Of a DNA stretch of 64,000 nt, positions 25,328 to 32,941 are shown piece after piece; positions within the stretch are counted from its first letter, which is position 1, and every line of letters begins with the position of its first letter. A program made the position numbers and the translations under genes. Source of the DNA: UBA2336 sp037443645 (GTDB lineage Bacteria; Bacteroidota; Bacteroidia; Cytophagales; Cyclobacteriaceae); contig JBBINY010000005.1 of assembly GCA_037443645.1 (NCBI GenBank), forward strand, positions 13,142-77,141, given 5' to 3'. The notes beneath the pieces are model-generated. The model saw nothing but the letters and a program-made list of their open reading frames with translations, did not search any database and had not been told where the DNA came from.

Positions 25328-25732
25328 ATGAACACGATTAGTATTCACATTCCTTCTATTCCGGATAATATTCGAATCATCGAGAGTTTTATTGATAACG
25401 CGAAGGACAAATTTGAGCTGGGTGACGATTTGTATGGGAATATCATGATTGCCGTAACCGAGGCTGTGAACAATGCAATAAAACATGGGAATACAGGAGA
25501 CAAAAAAAAGAGCGTTTACCTAAGCCTTTCTCTCGACTCAAACCTCCTCAAATTTATCGTTAAAGACGAGGGTACGGGCTTTAATTACCAGAGCCTTCCC
25601 GATCCAACGGCTCCCGAAAACATCAATAAACCTGGAGGAAGGGGCATCTTCCTTATGAAACACCTTTCGGATGAAGTCGAGTTTAAGGATGGTGGCCGCA
25701 TTGTTGAACTTAGTTTCTATATGAATTCTTAG
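25328..25732 (+). CDS. anti-sigma-factor/RsbW-like GHKL ATPase
   Basis: I use the ATG at 25328; a TTG nine bases earlier is less likely. The 134-residue product is a lone HATPase_c domain of the RsbW/SpoIIAB type. It has the N box EAVNNAIKHGN, G1 box DEGTGFNY and G2 box GRGIFLM. RsbW-type proteins are serine kinases that bind and inhibit a sigma factor and phosphorylate an antagonist. No sigma factor or STAS antagonist is in the window, so the partner is unknown. It sits between the coiled-coil membrane protein and ybeY with very short gaps (15 and 4 bp). Confidence 0.88.
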   Translation: MNTISIHIPSIPDNIRIIESFIDNAKDKFELGDDLYGNIMIAVTEAVNNAIKHGNTGDKKKSVYLSLSLDSNLLKFIVKDEGTGFNYQSLPDPTAPENINKPGGRGIFLMKHLSDEVEFKDGGRIVELSFYMNS

Positions 25733-25736
25733 AGCG

Positions 25737-26156
25737 GTGGCTCCAATCCGTTATTTCAATGAAGGACTGGTATTTGAAGTCCTTTCCCCAATAAAAAAAG
25801 CAAACTGGATAAAGCGGGTGGTTAAAATGGAGGGTGGGTCCATTGCCGCTGTTAATTTCATATTTTGTACCGATGCCCATTTACTCAAGCTGAACACACA
25901 ATACCTTCACCATAATACCCTTACGGACATTGTTACTTTTCAGCATTCGGCACCGGGTGAACCCCTGGAAGGGGATGTTTTTATCAGTGTTCCGAGGGTA
26001 AAACAGAATGCAAGGGCCTACAAAGTTGAATTTGACGATGAATTGAGCCGGGTTATCATCCACGGGGTTCTTCATTTGCTGGGTTACAAAGACAAATCAG
26101 CTTCCCAAAAAGCCAAAATGCGCCAAAAAGAGGACGCTTACTTATCTTTGCGGTAG
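25737..26156 (+). CDS. ybeY: endoribonuclease YbeY
   Basis: A 139-residue RNase of the UPF0054 family, required for 16S rRNA 3'-end maturation and ribosome quality control. The start is GTG at 25737, 4 bp after the previous stop; the next in-frame start would cut the conserved first strand. The metal motif reads HGVLHLLGYKDK with His109 and His113; the canonical third His position (119) is Asp, as I recall in other Bacteroidota homologues. The TLTDIVTFQH segment matches the family. The last codon overlaps the first parS site, so the 3' end of the gene is also ParB-binding DNA. Confidence 0.92.
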   Translation: MAPIRYFNEGLVFEVLSPIKKANWIKRVVKMEGGSIAAVNFIFCTDAHLLKLNTQYLHHNTLTDIVTFQHSAPGEPLEGDVFISVPRVKQNARAYKVEFDDELSRVIIHGVLHLLGYKDKSASQKAKMRQKEDAYLSLR

Positions 26157-26170
26157 TTTCACGTGAAACC
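26155..26170. promoter_or_regulatory. parS site 1 (ParB-binding centromere)
   Basis: AGTTTCACGTGAAACC contains the 14-bp palindrome GTTTCACGTGAAAC; against the consensus TGTTNCACGTGAAACA only the two outermost bases differ. It overlaps the ybeY stop codon. Confidence 0.85.
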
Positions 26171-26177
26171 TATCCCT

Positions 26178-26186
26178 TGTGGATAA
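26178..26186 (-). promoter_or_regulatory. DnaA box between the two parS sites
   Basis: TGTGGATAA on the plus strand is the complement of TTATCCACA, a perfect DnaA box. Confidence 0.6.
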
Positions 26187-26219
26187 TATTTGTGGAATTG
26201 TTGACAACTGTAAAGCAGC

Positions 26220-26235
26220 TGTTTCACGTGAAACA
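26220..26235. promoter_or_regulatory. parS site 2 (perfect ParB-binding centromere)
   Basis: TGTTTCACGTGAAACA, a full 16-bp palindrome identical to the consensus TGTTNCACGTGAAACA. The centre is 65 bp from that of site 1 and the mnmG start codon lies 13 bp downstream. Confidence 0.92.
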
Positions 26236-26247
26236 AACCTGAGTGTA

Positions 26248-28107
26248 ATGTTTCCATTTTACGATATAATTGTTGTTGGAGCCGGCCATGCCGGCTGTGA
26301 AGCAGCTGCAGCTGCGGCCAAAATGGGCTCAAAAGTACTTTTGGTGACCATGAACATGAACACCATTGCCCAAATGTCGTGTAACCCGGCAATGGGGGGG
26401 GTTGCCAAAGGTCAGATAGTACGGGAAATCGATGCTCTCGGTGGACTCTCCGGTATCATTGCCGACAAGTCCATGATTCAATTCAGGATGCTAAACCGCT
26501 CCAAGGGCCCTGCCATGTGGAGCCCCCGGACTCAAAACGACCGGATGCGATTTTCAGAAGAGTGGCGGATCGCCCTTGAAAAAATCCCGAATCTGGACTT
26601 TTGGCAGGAAATGATCTCAGGGGTTCTCATTAAAGATAACCAGGTAAGGGGGGTTAAAACAGCCTTGGGGATTGAGATCACTTCTAAAGCTGTAATTCTT
26701 ACCAATGGCACGTTCCTGAATGGAAAAATGCACATAGGCGAAAAGACTTTTGGTGGTGGGCGCACAGCCGAAAAGGCTTCAACCGGAATTACCGAGCAGC
26801 TAATTTCTCTTGGTTTTGAGTCGGGAAGGATGAAAACGGGTACACCTCCACGAGTAGATGGGCGTACGCTCGATTACTCGAAAATGGAAGAGCAAAAGGG
26901 CGATGAGCAGCCCGCCAAATTTTCATTCACAAACACTGCCCCTCCACAAACGCAATTGAGTTGTTGGATAACCTATACCAATAGCCACGTACATGATGAA
27001 CTAAAAAAGGGGTTTGATCTGTCCCCCATGTTCAATGGCAGAATCCAAGGTTTGGGACCACGCTATTGCCCTTCCATCGAAGACAAAATCAACCGGTTTG
27101 CTGAACGGGACCGTCACCAGATCTTTGTAGAGCCAGAAGGTTGGAATACGATTGAGATTTATGTGAACGGATTTTCTACTTCTCTGCCAGAAGATATTCA
27201 GTATCAGGCACTTACAAAAATTCCGGGTTTTGAGAATGCCAAAATGTTCAGGCCAGGGTATGCCATTGAGTACGATTTCTTTCCGCCCACTCAGCTAAAG
27301 CCCACCCTTGAAACACAACTAATTGATAATCTGTACTTTGCTGGTCAAATTAATGGAACCACCGGCTACGAAGAAGCGGCCTGCCAGGGTTTGATGGCCG
27401 GAATTAATGCGCATAACAAGTTAACCGAAAGGGAACCCTTCATTCTTAGACGTTCCGAAGCCTACATAGGCGTGCTGATTGACGACCTTGTTACTAAAGG
27501 TACTCAGGAGCCATACCGCATGTTCACTTCCCGTGCCGAATACCGGATTCTGCTGCGGCAGGATAATGCCGATTTACGCCTCACCGAAAAAGGAAATGCC
27601 CTGGGGCTGGCAAGCCCGCTGCGCCTCACCACCGTACAACAAAAACGTAAAGACATTGAGGAGTTGCTCCGGGAACTTCTCTTATCAAAAGTGGAACCCG
27701 GCATGATCAATACCGATCATGACACACTCCCTACCTCACTTGTTAAAGAAAAAACCAGTATAAGTTCACTGCTTAAGCGGCCGGAGGTGAGCATCCGAAC
27801 GCTGTCCAGGATGAACGCTCTTAAAGACTTATTTAATAACTACTCTCAGGAGGTTCAGGAGCAGGCAGAGATAATCGTAAAATACCAGACGTATATCGAA
27901 AGGGAAGAAAAGCTTGTACAAAAGATTTCCGGGCTTGATGATTTTGTTATCCGGCCAGATTTTGATTATGACCGCGTACATGCACTTTCTGCTGAAGGAA
28001 GGGAAAAGCTCAAGCGCATCAAGCCACAAACAATTGGTCAGGCTTCACGCATCAGCGGGGTTAGCCCGGCTGATATTTCCATACTCACAGTTTATATGGG
28101 CAAGTAA
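26248..28107 (+). CDS. mnmG: tRNA uridine-5-carboxymethylaminomethyl modification enzyme MnmG (GidA)
   Basis: With MnmE, this FAD enzyme installs the cmnm5 group on U34 of several tRNAs. I start at 26248 (MFPFYDIIVVGAGHAG); the open frame reaches back to a GTG at 26179, but those 23 codons only translate the parS and DnaA sites. The 619-residue product has the FAD loop VVGAGHAGCEAA, the SCNPAMGGVAKG motif, the redox-active Cys region CPSIEDKI and the long C-terminal helical domain ending with the GIDA-associated segment RISGVSPADISIL. gidA/mnmG commonly lies near the chromosome origin. The stop overlaps the next start (TAATG). Confidence 0.97.
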   Translation: MFPFYDIIVVGAGHAGCEAAAAAAKMGSKVLLVTMNMNTIAQMSCNPAMGGVAKGQIVREIDALGGLSGIIADKSMIQFRMLNRSKGPAMWSPRTQNDRMRFSEEWRIALEKIPNLDFWQEMISGVLIKDNQVRGVKTALGIEITSKAVILTNGTFLNGKMHIGEKTFGGGRTAEKASTGITEQLISLGFESGRMKTGTPPRVDGRTLDYSKMEEQKGDEQPAKFSFTNTAPPQTQLSCWITYTNSHVHDELKKGFDLSPMFNGRIQGLGPRYCPSIEDKINRFAERDRHQIFVEPEGWNTIEIYVNGFSTSLPEDIQYQALTKIPGFENAKMFRPGYAIEYDFFPPTQLKPTLETQLIDNLYFAGQINGTTGYEEAACQGLMAGINAHNKLTEREPFILRRSEAYIGVLIDDLVTKGTQEPYRMFTSRAEYRILLRQDNADLRLTEKGNALGLASPLRLTTVQQKRKDIEELLRELLLSKVEPGMINTDHDTLPTSLVKEKTSISSLLKRPEVSIRTLSRMNALKDLFNNYSQEVQEQAEIIVKYQTYIEREEKLVQKISGLDDFVIRPDFDYDRVHALSAEGREKLKRIKPQTIGQASRISGVSPADISILTVYMGK

Positions 28108-29003
28108 TGGTTGAGGTTCTTACTTGCCCGGTTTGTGGTTCAGCCTCGTTATCTCCTCACCTGACTTGCATCGATCACGCTCTGACAAAAGAAAAATTTA
28201 CTTTAAAAAAGTGCTCGGGATGCTCACTGCTGATTACATCGCCCAGGCCAGAGGATGCCAACTTACTGCGGTACTACCAATTTGCAGATTACATCTCACA
28301 TTCGGGCAAATCCAGGTCAACCATTACCACCAGGTTATATCGCCTTGCCCAGACTATTACATTGAGGTGGAAGCGAAACCTTATCCAGCAAGAATTTAAA
28401 ACCGGCCGGATTCTTGATGTTGGATGCGGAGCCGGTATATTTTTAAATGCAATGAAACGTAAAGGTTGGGAAATTAATGGGACGGAACCCTCTGCAATAG
28501 CCAGAGAAAATGCTGAGCGCCTATTGCAGCAACCTGTTTTCCAATCGCTTGAAGTTTTGCCTGAAAAAAAATTCGATGTGATTACCCTTTGGCATGTACT
28601 TGAGCACATTGCTGATCTGCCCGTAACCATGCAACAAATTAAAAGGCTACTGAAACCAGGGGGTGTTCTTTACATCGGCCTGCCAAATTATAACTCTTTC
28701 GATGCACAAAAATATGGTGCCTATTGGGCTGGCTATGATGTTCCCCGCCATCTTTGGCATTTTAACACACAAAGCATGACTGCGTTCTTGAAAAAACAAG
28801 ATTACACGCTCATACGCATGGTTCCCATGAAACTCGATGCCTTTTACGTAAGCCTTTTGAGTGCGCACTATTTGCATCCGAATAGAGGGTTTAAAAACTA
28901 TATTTCAGCATTTGCAACCGGAATTATATCTAATCTTAAAGCAAGTACGCAACTCAACTACTCAAGTCTTATTTTCATAGCCAGAGCAAACCAAGGCCAA
29001 TGA
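28107..29003 (+). CDS. class I SAM-dependent methyltransferase with N-terminal zinc ribbon
   Basis: A 298-residue protein. The first 45 residues hold a four-Cys zinc ribbon (CPVCGSAS ... CSGCSLLITSPRP). A Methyltransf_23-type Rossmann domain begins ILDVGCGAGIFLNAM and continues with ITLWHVLEHIADLP and LLKPGGVLYIGLPN. Relatives act on sugars, polyketides or RNA; the substrate cannot be read. The start overlaps the mnmG stop by one base and its own stop overlaps the next gene by 4 bp (ATGA), so it is translationally coupled on both sides. Confidence 0.87.
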   Translation: MVEVLTCPVCGSASLSPHLTCIDHALTKEKFTLKKCSGCSLLITSPRPEDANLLRYYQFADYISHSGKSRSTITTRLYRLAQTITLRWKRNLIQQEFKTGRILDVGCGAGIFLNAMKRKGWEINGTEPSAIARENAERLLQQPVFQSLEVLPEKKFDVITLWHVLEHIADLPVTMQQIKRLLKPGGVLYIGLPNYNSFDAQKYGAYWAGYDVPRHLWHFNTQSMTAFLKKQDYTLIRMVPMKLDAFYVSLLSAHYLHPNRGFKNYISAFATGIISNLKASTQLNYSSLIFIARANQGQ

Positions 29004-30724
29004 GGTATCTCGTGGTGTTCCTTATCCTGACTCAGCTCTTCGGGGGTTGTGCAAAACAAACTACTCCTACAGGTGGGCCTAAGGATACTGACCCGCCACA
29101 ACTGGTCCGATCCACTCCTGCGAACAAACAAGTCAACTTCAACTCCCAGCAAATCGAATTGACCTTTAACGAATTCGTACAGGTAAATAATCCCAGGGAA
29201 CAACTGGTGATTATTCCCACCATTGGGAAAAAATTTGAAATGACTGCCAAAAAAAACAGGGTTACAATAAAACTGAACAGCAAACTTCTTGACAGCACCA
29301 CCTATACCATTAACTTCAGGGATGCCATATTGGATTTGTCAGAGAAAAATCCGGCCAGAAATCTGAAGTTAGCCTTCAGTACCGGAAGCTACATAGATTC
29401 CCTGTCGGTTTCAGGAAAGGTTTACATGTTGCTAAAGAATCTGCCGGCTGAAAATTTCACAATAGTGATTGTGCCCGTAACTGACACGTTCAACATCTTT
29501 AACCAGGCTGCTCAATTCTTTTCCCTAACTGATAAGAAAGGAAACTTTAGCATCGACAATTTAAAACCCGGTACCTATAGAATTTACGCCTTCCTCGATA
29601 AAAATAAAAATCTGAAGGTTGACAGCCGAAGCGAACCGTTTGCTTTTCGTTCCGACACCGTTAACCTCTACCAATCGATTAAGGATTTGGAGCTGTCTGC
29701 CGTTTCCCTGGATATGCGGCCCTTACTAATTATCTCCGCCAAACCGGTTGGTAATCATTTTATCATTCGTCTTAACAAAGGTTTTGCCGCTTGCACACTG
29801 GAGAGTTCTTCTTTGGACCACACTCTTCAATTTGATTACCCGGAGTATTCAACAATCCGTGTTTATAACACGCTAACTGATCTTGACAGCCTGCCTGTAC
29901 GATCTGTCTTTTCAGACAGCATAAGCAACACACTGGACACCGTGCTGTACATAAAATTCAATACGTTAAAAATGCAAAAAGAGCGGTTTACCGTAAAAGC
30001 GAATAACCTGAGTTACATCGAACAAAGGCAATTAATTCGAGGTGAATTAAGCGCGAACAAACCCGTACGCAGCGTTGTATATGACAGCATCTACATTCGC
30101 TTAGACTCCCTTACGACACTGCCATTTACAGAAAGGGACTTCACCTGGAACCAAACCTTCACGCAGGCAATCATCAACAAACAACTTTCGAAACCGCTGG
30201 ACTTCGCTGTACCAAAAAGTACCAAAAATCCAGTTGCTAAACAAACCCAGCGCGCACCGGGTTTTGACGGCCGGCAACAACGCCCCGGAACATCGCAGGC
30301 ACCAAAGCCCGATCCGAAAAAAACAGTTAACCAATTAGTTCTATCACAGGGCTCCATTCTATCCGTTGAGAACGACTCGCTTGCATTTCAAAGTTTGCCG
30401 ATCTCCGTAGTGAGGCCAGAAACCTCTGCCCTTCTAATGCTGGAACTACACGGAACCGGTAATACACTAACCCAATTACTGGATAAAGATTACAAGCCTG
30501 TTTCTGAATCAACATCCAAGAAAATCAGGTTTGAAAACCTTACACCGGGGGAATATTTTGTTCGTATTATACTTGATGACAATGCCAACAACCAATGGGA
30601 TCCCGGAAATTTCTACTTGAATACACAGCCGGAAAAAATCATCTTTTATACGGATGATAATAATAACAACAGAATTAATCTTAAAGCAAATTGGGAAGTG
30701 GGACCATTGTTGATACACTATTGA
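29000..30724 (+). CDS. Ig-like-domain lipoprotein
   Basis: A 574-residue lipoprotein with lipobox LFGGC (Cys17), followed by a TPTGGPKDTDPPQLVRSTPAN segment, quoted as GGPKDTDPPQ, that opens an SbsA-type Ig-like domain (INFRDAILDLSEKNPA). Later beta-rich repeats include a carboxypeptidase-regulatory-like module near residues 180-215 (FSLTDKKGNFSIDNLKPGTY, YAFLDKNKNLKVD) and a second copy near the C-terminus (FENLTPGEYFVRIILDDNANN). The family is widespread in Bacteroidota and lacks an assigned function; an outer-membrane location is likely. It ends at 30724, directly before the proposed replication origin. Confidence 0.85.
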   Translation: MRYLVVFLILTQLFGGCAKQTTPTGGPKDTDPPQLVRSTPANKQVNFNSQQIELTFNEFVQVNNPREQLVIIPTIGKKFEMTAKKNRVTIKLNSKLLDSTTYTINFRDAILDLSEKNPARNLKLAFSTGSYIDSLSVSGKVYMLLKNLPAENFTIVIVPVTDTFNIFNQAAQFFSLTDKKGNFSIDNLKPGTYRIYAFLDKNKNLKVDSRSEPFAFRSDTVNLYQSIKDLELSAVSLDMRPLLIISAKPVGNHFIIRLNKGFAACTLESSSLDHTLQFDYPEYSTIRVYNTLTDLDSLPVRSVFSDSISNTLDTVLYIKFNTLKMQKERFTVKANNLSYIEQRQLIRGELSANKPVRSVVYDSIYIRLDSLTTLPFTERDFTWNQTFTQAIINKQLSKPLDFAVPKSTKNPVAKQTQRAPGFDGRQQRPGTSQAPKPDPKKTVNQLVLSQGSILSVENDSLAFQSLPISVVRPETSALLMLELHGTGNTLTQLLDKDYKPVSESTSKKIRFENLTPGEYFVRIILDDNANNQWDPGNFYLNTQPEKIIFYTDDNNNNRINLKANWEVGPLLIHY

Positions 30725-31060
30725 TAGCTTGTGGAAAAACCGCTACAAAAAACACATGATATAAAGGTGACTACGGAAAATTAACTTTTCCCGTACACCA
30801 TTGTTTATTATTTACTAGTTAACCACAGGCATTAACAAGCCGTTTAATACACAATGCCCCGGCAGTGAATAAAAGAAATTTGTTAATTAAAGAGCAACTA
30901 ACTAATTACGAATCAATTACGATACACATACCTATCCACAAGTAGTAAAAAGAACATTATGTGGTTAACCTATCCACATTTCCACGGAAATAACTATAAC
31001 AGTAATACTTATAACTATATTTTAATTATAAGCATTATATCATGTGTATACATTCCTTTT
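30725..31060. other. putative chromosomal replication origin (oriC)
   Basis: About 230 bp without a gene, plus the first 100 bp of the TPR gene. One-mismatch DnaA boxes (relative to TTATCCACA) are at 30730-30738 (minus, TTTTCCACA), 30819-30827 (TTAACCACA), 30932-30940 (CTATCCACA), 30960-30968 (minus, TTAACCACA) and 30970-30978 (CTATCCACA). From 30988 the sequence becomes almost pure A/T for about 70 bp and could be the unwinding element. Plus-strand coding sequence is C-richer on the left and strongly G-richer on the right, as expected of a leading-strand switch. Two parS sites lie 4.5 kb to the left. Confidence 0.7.
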
Positions 31061-32932
31061 TCAGGTAAGTCACAAAATCAGGCCGACATTCAGTTAGCAA
31101 ATGAGTACGTGCTGAAAGGCGATAAAGCAAAGGCACTTGAACTCTACAGGGAGTTGTCAAAAAACGATAACAACATAACGTACATTCACAATAATTACAT
31201 TAATACATTACTTGATGCCGGTGCAATTGATGAAGCACAGAATTACTTAAGACGTGTTATCAGAAAAGATCCGGATAACATCCAATTCCGGGCCGATGTT
31301 GGCATAATATATATCCGGTCGGGCGACCTTAGCCGGGCCGATAAGGTTTTTAAAGAGTTAATTGCTGAGAACAAGGGCAATGTTTCGAGGATAAAACTCA
31401 TATCCGATTACTTAGCCAGCCGGTCGTTGGCAGAGTATTCGATTCTGGCACTAACGGAAGGGCGTCAGGCACTCGGTAACCCCTACATGTTTTGTCTTGA
31501 GCTGGCTTCACTCTACCGGATAAAAGGACAGAAGGATAAAATGGTGCAGGAGTATTTAACCTACGTCATGCAAAGTTCGGCCAACACACAATACGTAAAA
31601 AATGTGATGCAAGTGCTGCTAACGCAGCCAGAGGACCTGGAAAGTCTTGAGAAAATTTTGTACGAACGGGTGCAAAAATATCCCGACATGGAGGTGTACT
31701 CCGATTTACTGGTTTGGGTTACCATGCAGCAGAAGAACTTCTATGCAGCCTTTGTTCAGGCGCGTGCATTTGACAGGCGAAATAAAAAAATGGGAGAGAA
31801 GTGCGTGGAAGTAGCGAAGGTTGCACTGGATAACGAAGATTATACCAATGCATTAGCCTCCTATAATTATGTGGTAAAAGAATACCCGTCAGGACCTTTT
31901 TATCTGCAGGCGAGACTGGGGATGATTCAGACACGCGAAATGCGTATTCGCAATACATATCCCGTTCAGAATGATTCGGTGAGAGTTTTAATCAGGGAGT
32001 ATGATCGGTTTATTCGCGACCATGCGGACAATACAAACGCACTGGAGGCACAACGCAGCCAGGCATTGTTGTGGGCAAGTTACCTGGATGACAGAACCAG
32101 GGCCATTGAGTTGCTCAATGCACTCATCGAAAACCCGAGAGCTTCCCTGCAATTAAAGTCGAAAGCAAAACTCGATTTAGGTGATATCTACTTGCTAAAC
32201 GGAGAGCCGTGGGAGTCAGCGTTGTTGTATTCCCAGGTTGAAAAGGCATTAAAGGAAAACCCGCTGGGTTATGAGGCAAAGCTGAAGAATGCCAGGCTAT
32301 CGTACTACAAAGGAGATTTCAGGCTGGCACAGGAACACCTGGATATTCTGAAGGAAGCAACGACCCGCGAAATCGCCAACGATGCCATGGAGTTGAGCAT
32401 GCGCATTAAAGAGAACATTGCTTTTGACTCGGCCGGGTATGCATTGCAGGCATACGCAGCTGTTGAGCTGTTACTTTATCAGCATAAAATGACTGCAGCT
32501 TTGGAGCGGATAGGGTTTTTAAAAGAAGGCCGGATGAAAATTTCAATTGAAGGAATTTTAAAGGAAGATCTGTTTCTTAAAAACATAACGACAGTTTCAG
32601 GAGGTGACTCAGCCTGGGTTTCGTTTAACAACCACACCATTCTTGATGATATATATTGGCTCGAAGCAAACCTGTTGTTGCAGCAAGGCGAGTTTAACAA
32701 GGCGATGGCATCATTACAAAAAATACTGGATGATTACCCGGAGGATATACTGGCCGATGATGCTTATTTTTTACAAGGTGAGATTTATGAGCGACATCTG
32801 AAAGACCTTAACAAAGCCAGAGAAATTTATCGCGAATTTTTAAACCTGTACCCGGGAAGCGTTTATGCTGCTGATGCACGAAGGCGTTATAGAATTTTAC
32901 GCGGTGATAATGTGGATAATCCGGGGCTTTAG
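30959..32932 (+). CDS. TPR-repeat protein, secreted
   Basis: A 657-residue protein made almost wholly of TPR-like helix pairs, such as GDKAKALELYRELSKNDNN, DAGAIDEAQNYLRRVIRKDPDN, SGDLSRADKVFKELIAEN and, at the end, DDAYFLQGEIYE with REFLNLYPGS. TPR arrays mediate protein-protein contacts. A hydrophobic segment (about residues 20-35) looks like a signal peptide, but the stretch before it has no Lys or Arg and coincides with two DnaA boxes. The only in-frame ATG is at 30959, so either the protein has an unusual signal or translation begins at a non-standard codon further in. The gene is G-rich on the coding strand compared with its left neighbours. It converges on the site-2 protease gene with a 9-bp gap. 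Confidence 0.85.
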   Translation: MWLTYPHFHGNNYNSNTYNYILIISIISCVYIPFSGKSQNQADIQLANEYVLKGDKAKALELYRELSKNDNNITYIHNNYINTLLDAGAIDEAQNYLRRVIRKDPDNIQFRADVGIIYIRSGDLSRADKVFKELIAENKGNVSRIKLISDYLASRSLAEYSILALTEGRQALGNPYMFCLELASLYRIKGQKDKMVQEYLTYVMQSSANTQYVKNVMQVLLTQPEDLESLEKILYERVQKYPDMEVYSDLLVWVTMQQKNFYAAFVQARAFDRRNKKMGEKCVEVAKVALDNEDYTNALASYNYVVKEYPSGPFYLQARLGMIQTREMRIRNTYPVQNDSVRVLIREYDRFIRDHADNTNALEAQRSQALLWASYLDDRTRAIELLNALIENPRASLQLKSKAKLDLGDIYLLNGEPWESALLYSQVEKALKENPLGYEAKLKNARLSYYKGDFRLAQEHLDILKEATTREIANDAMELSMRIKENIAFDSAGYALQAYAAVELLLYQHKMTAALERIGFLKEGRMKISIEGILKEDLFLKNITTVSGGDSAWVSFNNHTILDDIYWLEANLLLQQGEFNKAMASLQKILDDYPEDILADDAYFLQGEIYERHLKDLNKAREIYREFLNLYPGSVYAADARRRYRILRGDNVDNPGL

Positions 32933-32941
32933 ATCCTGGCG

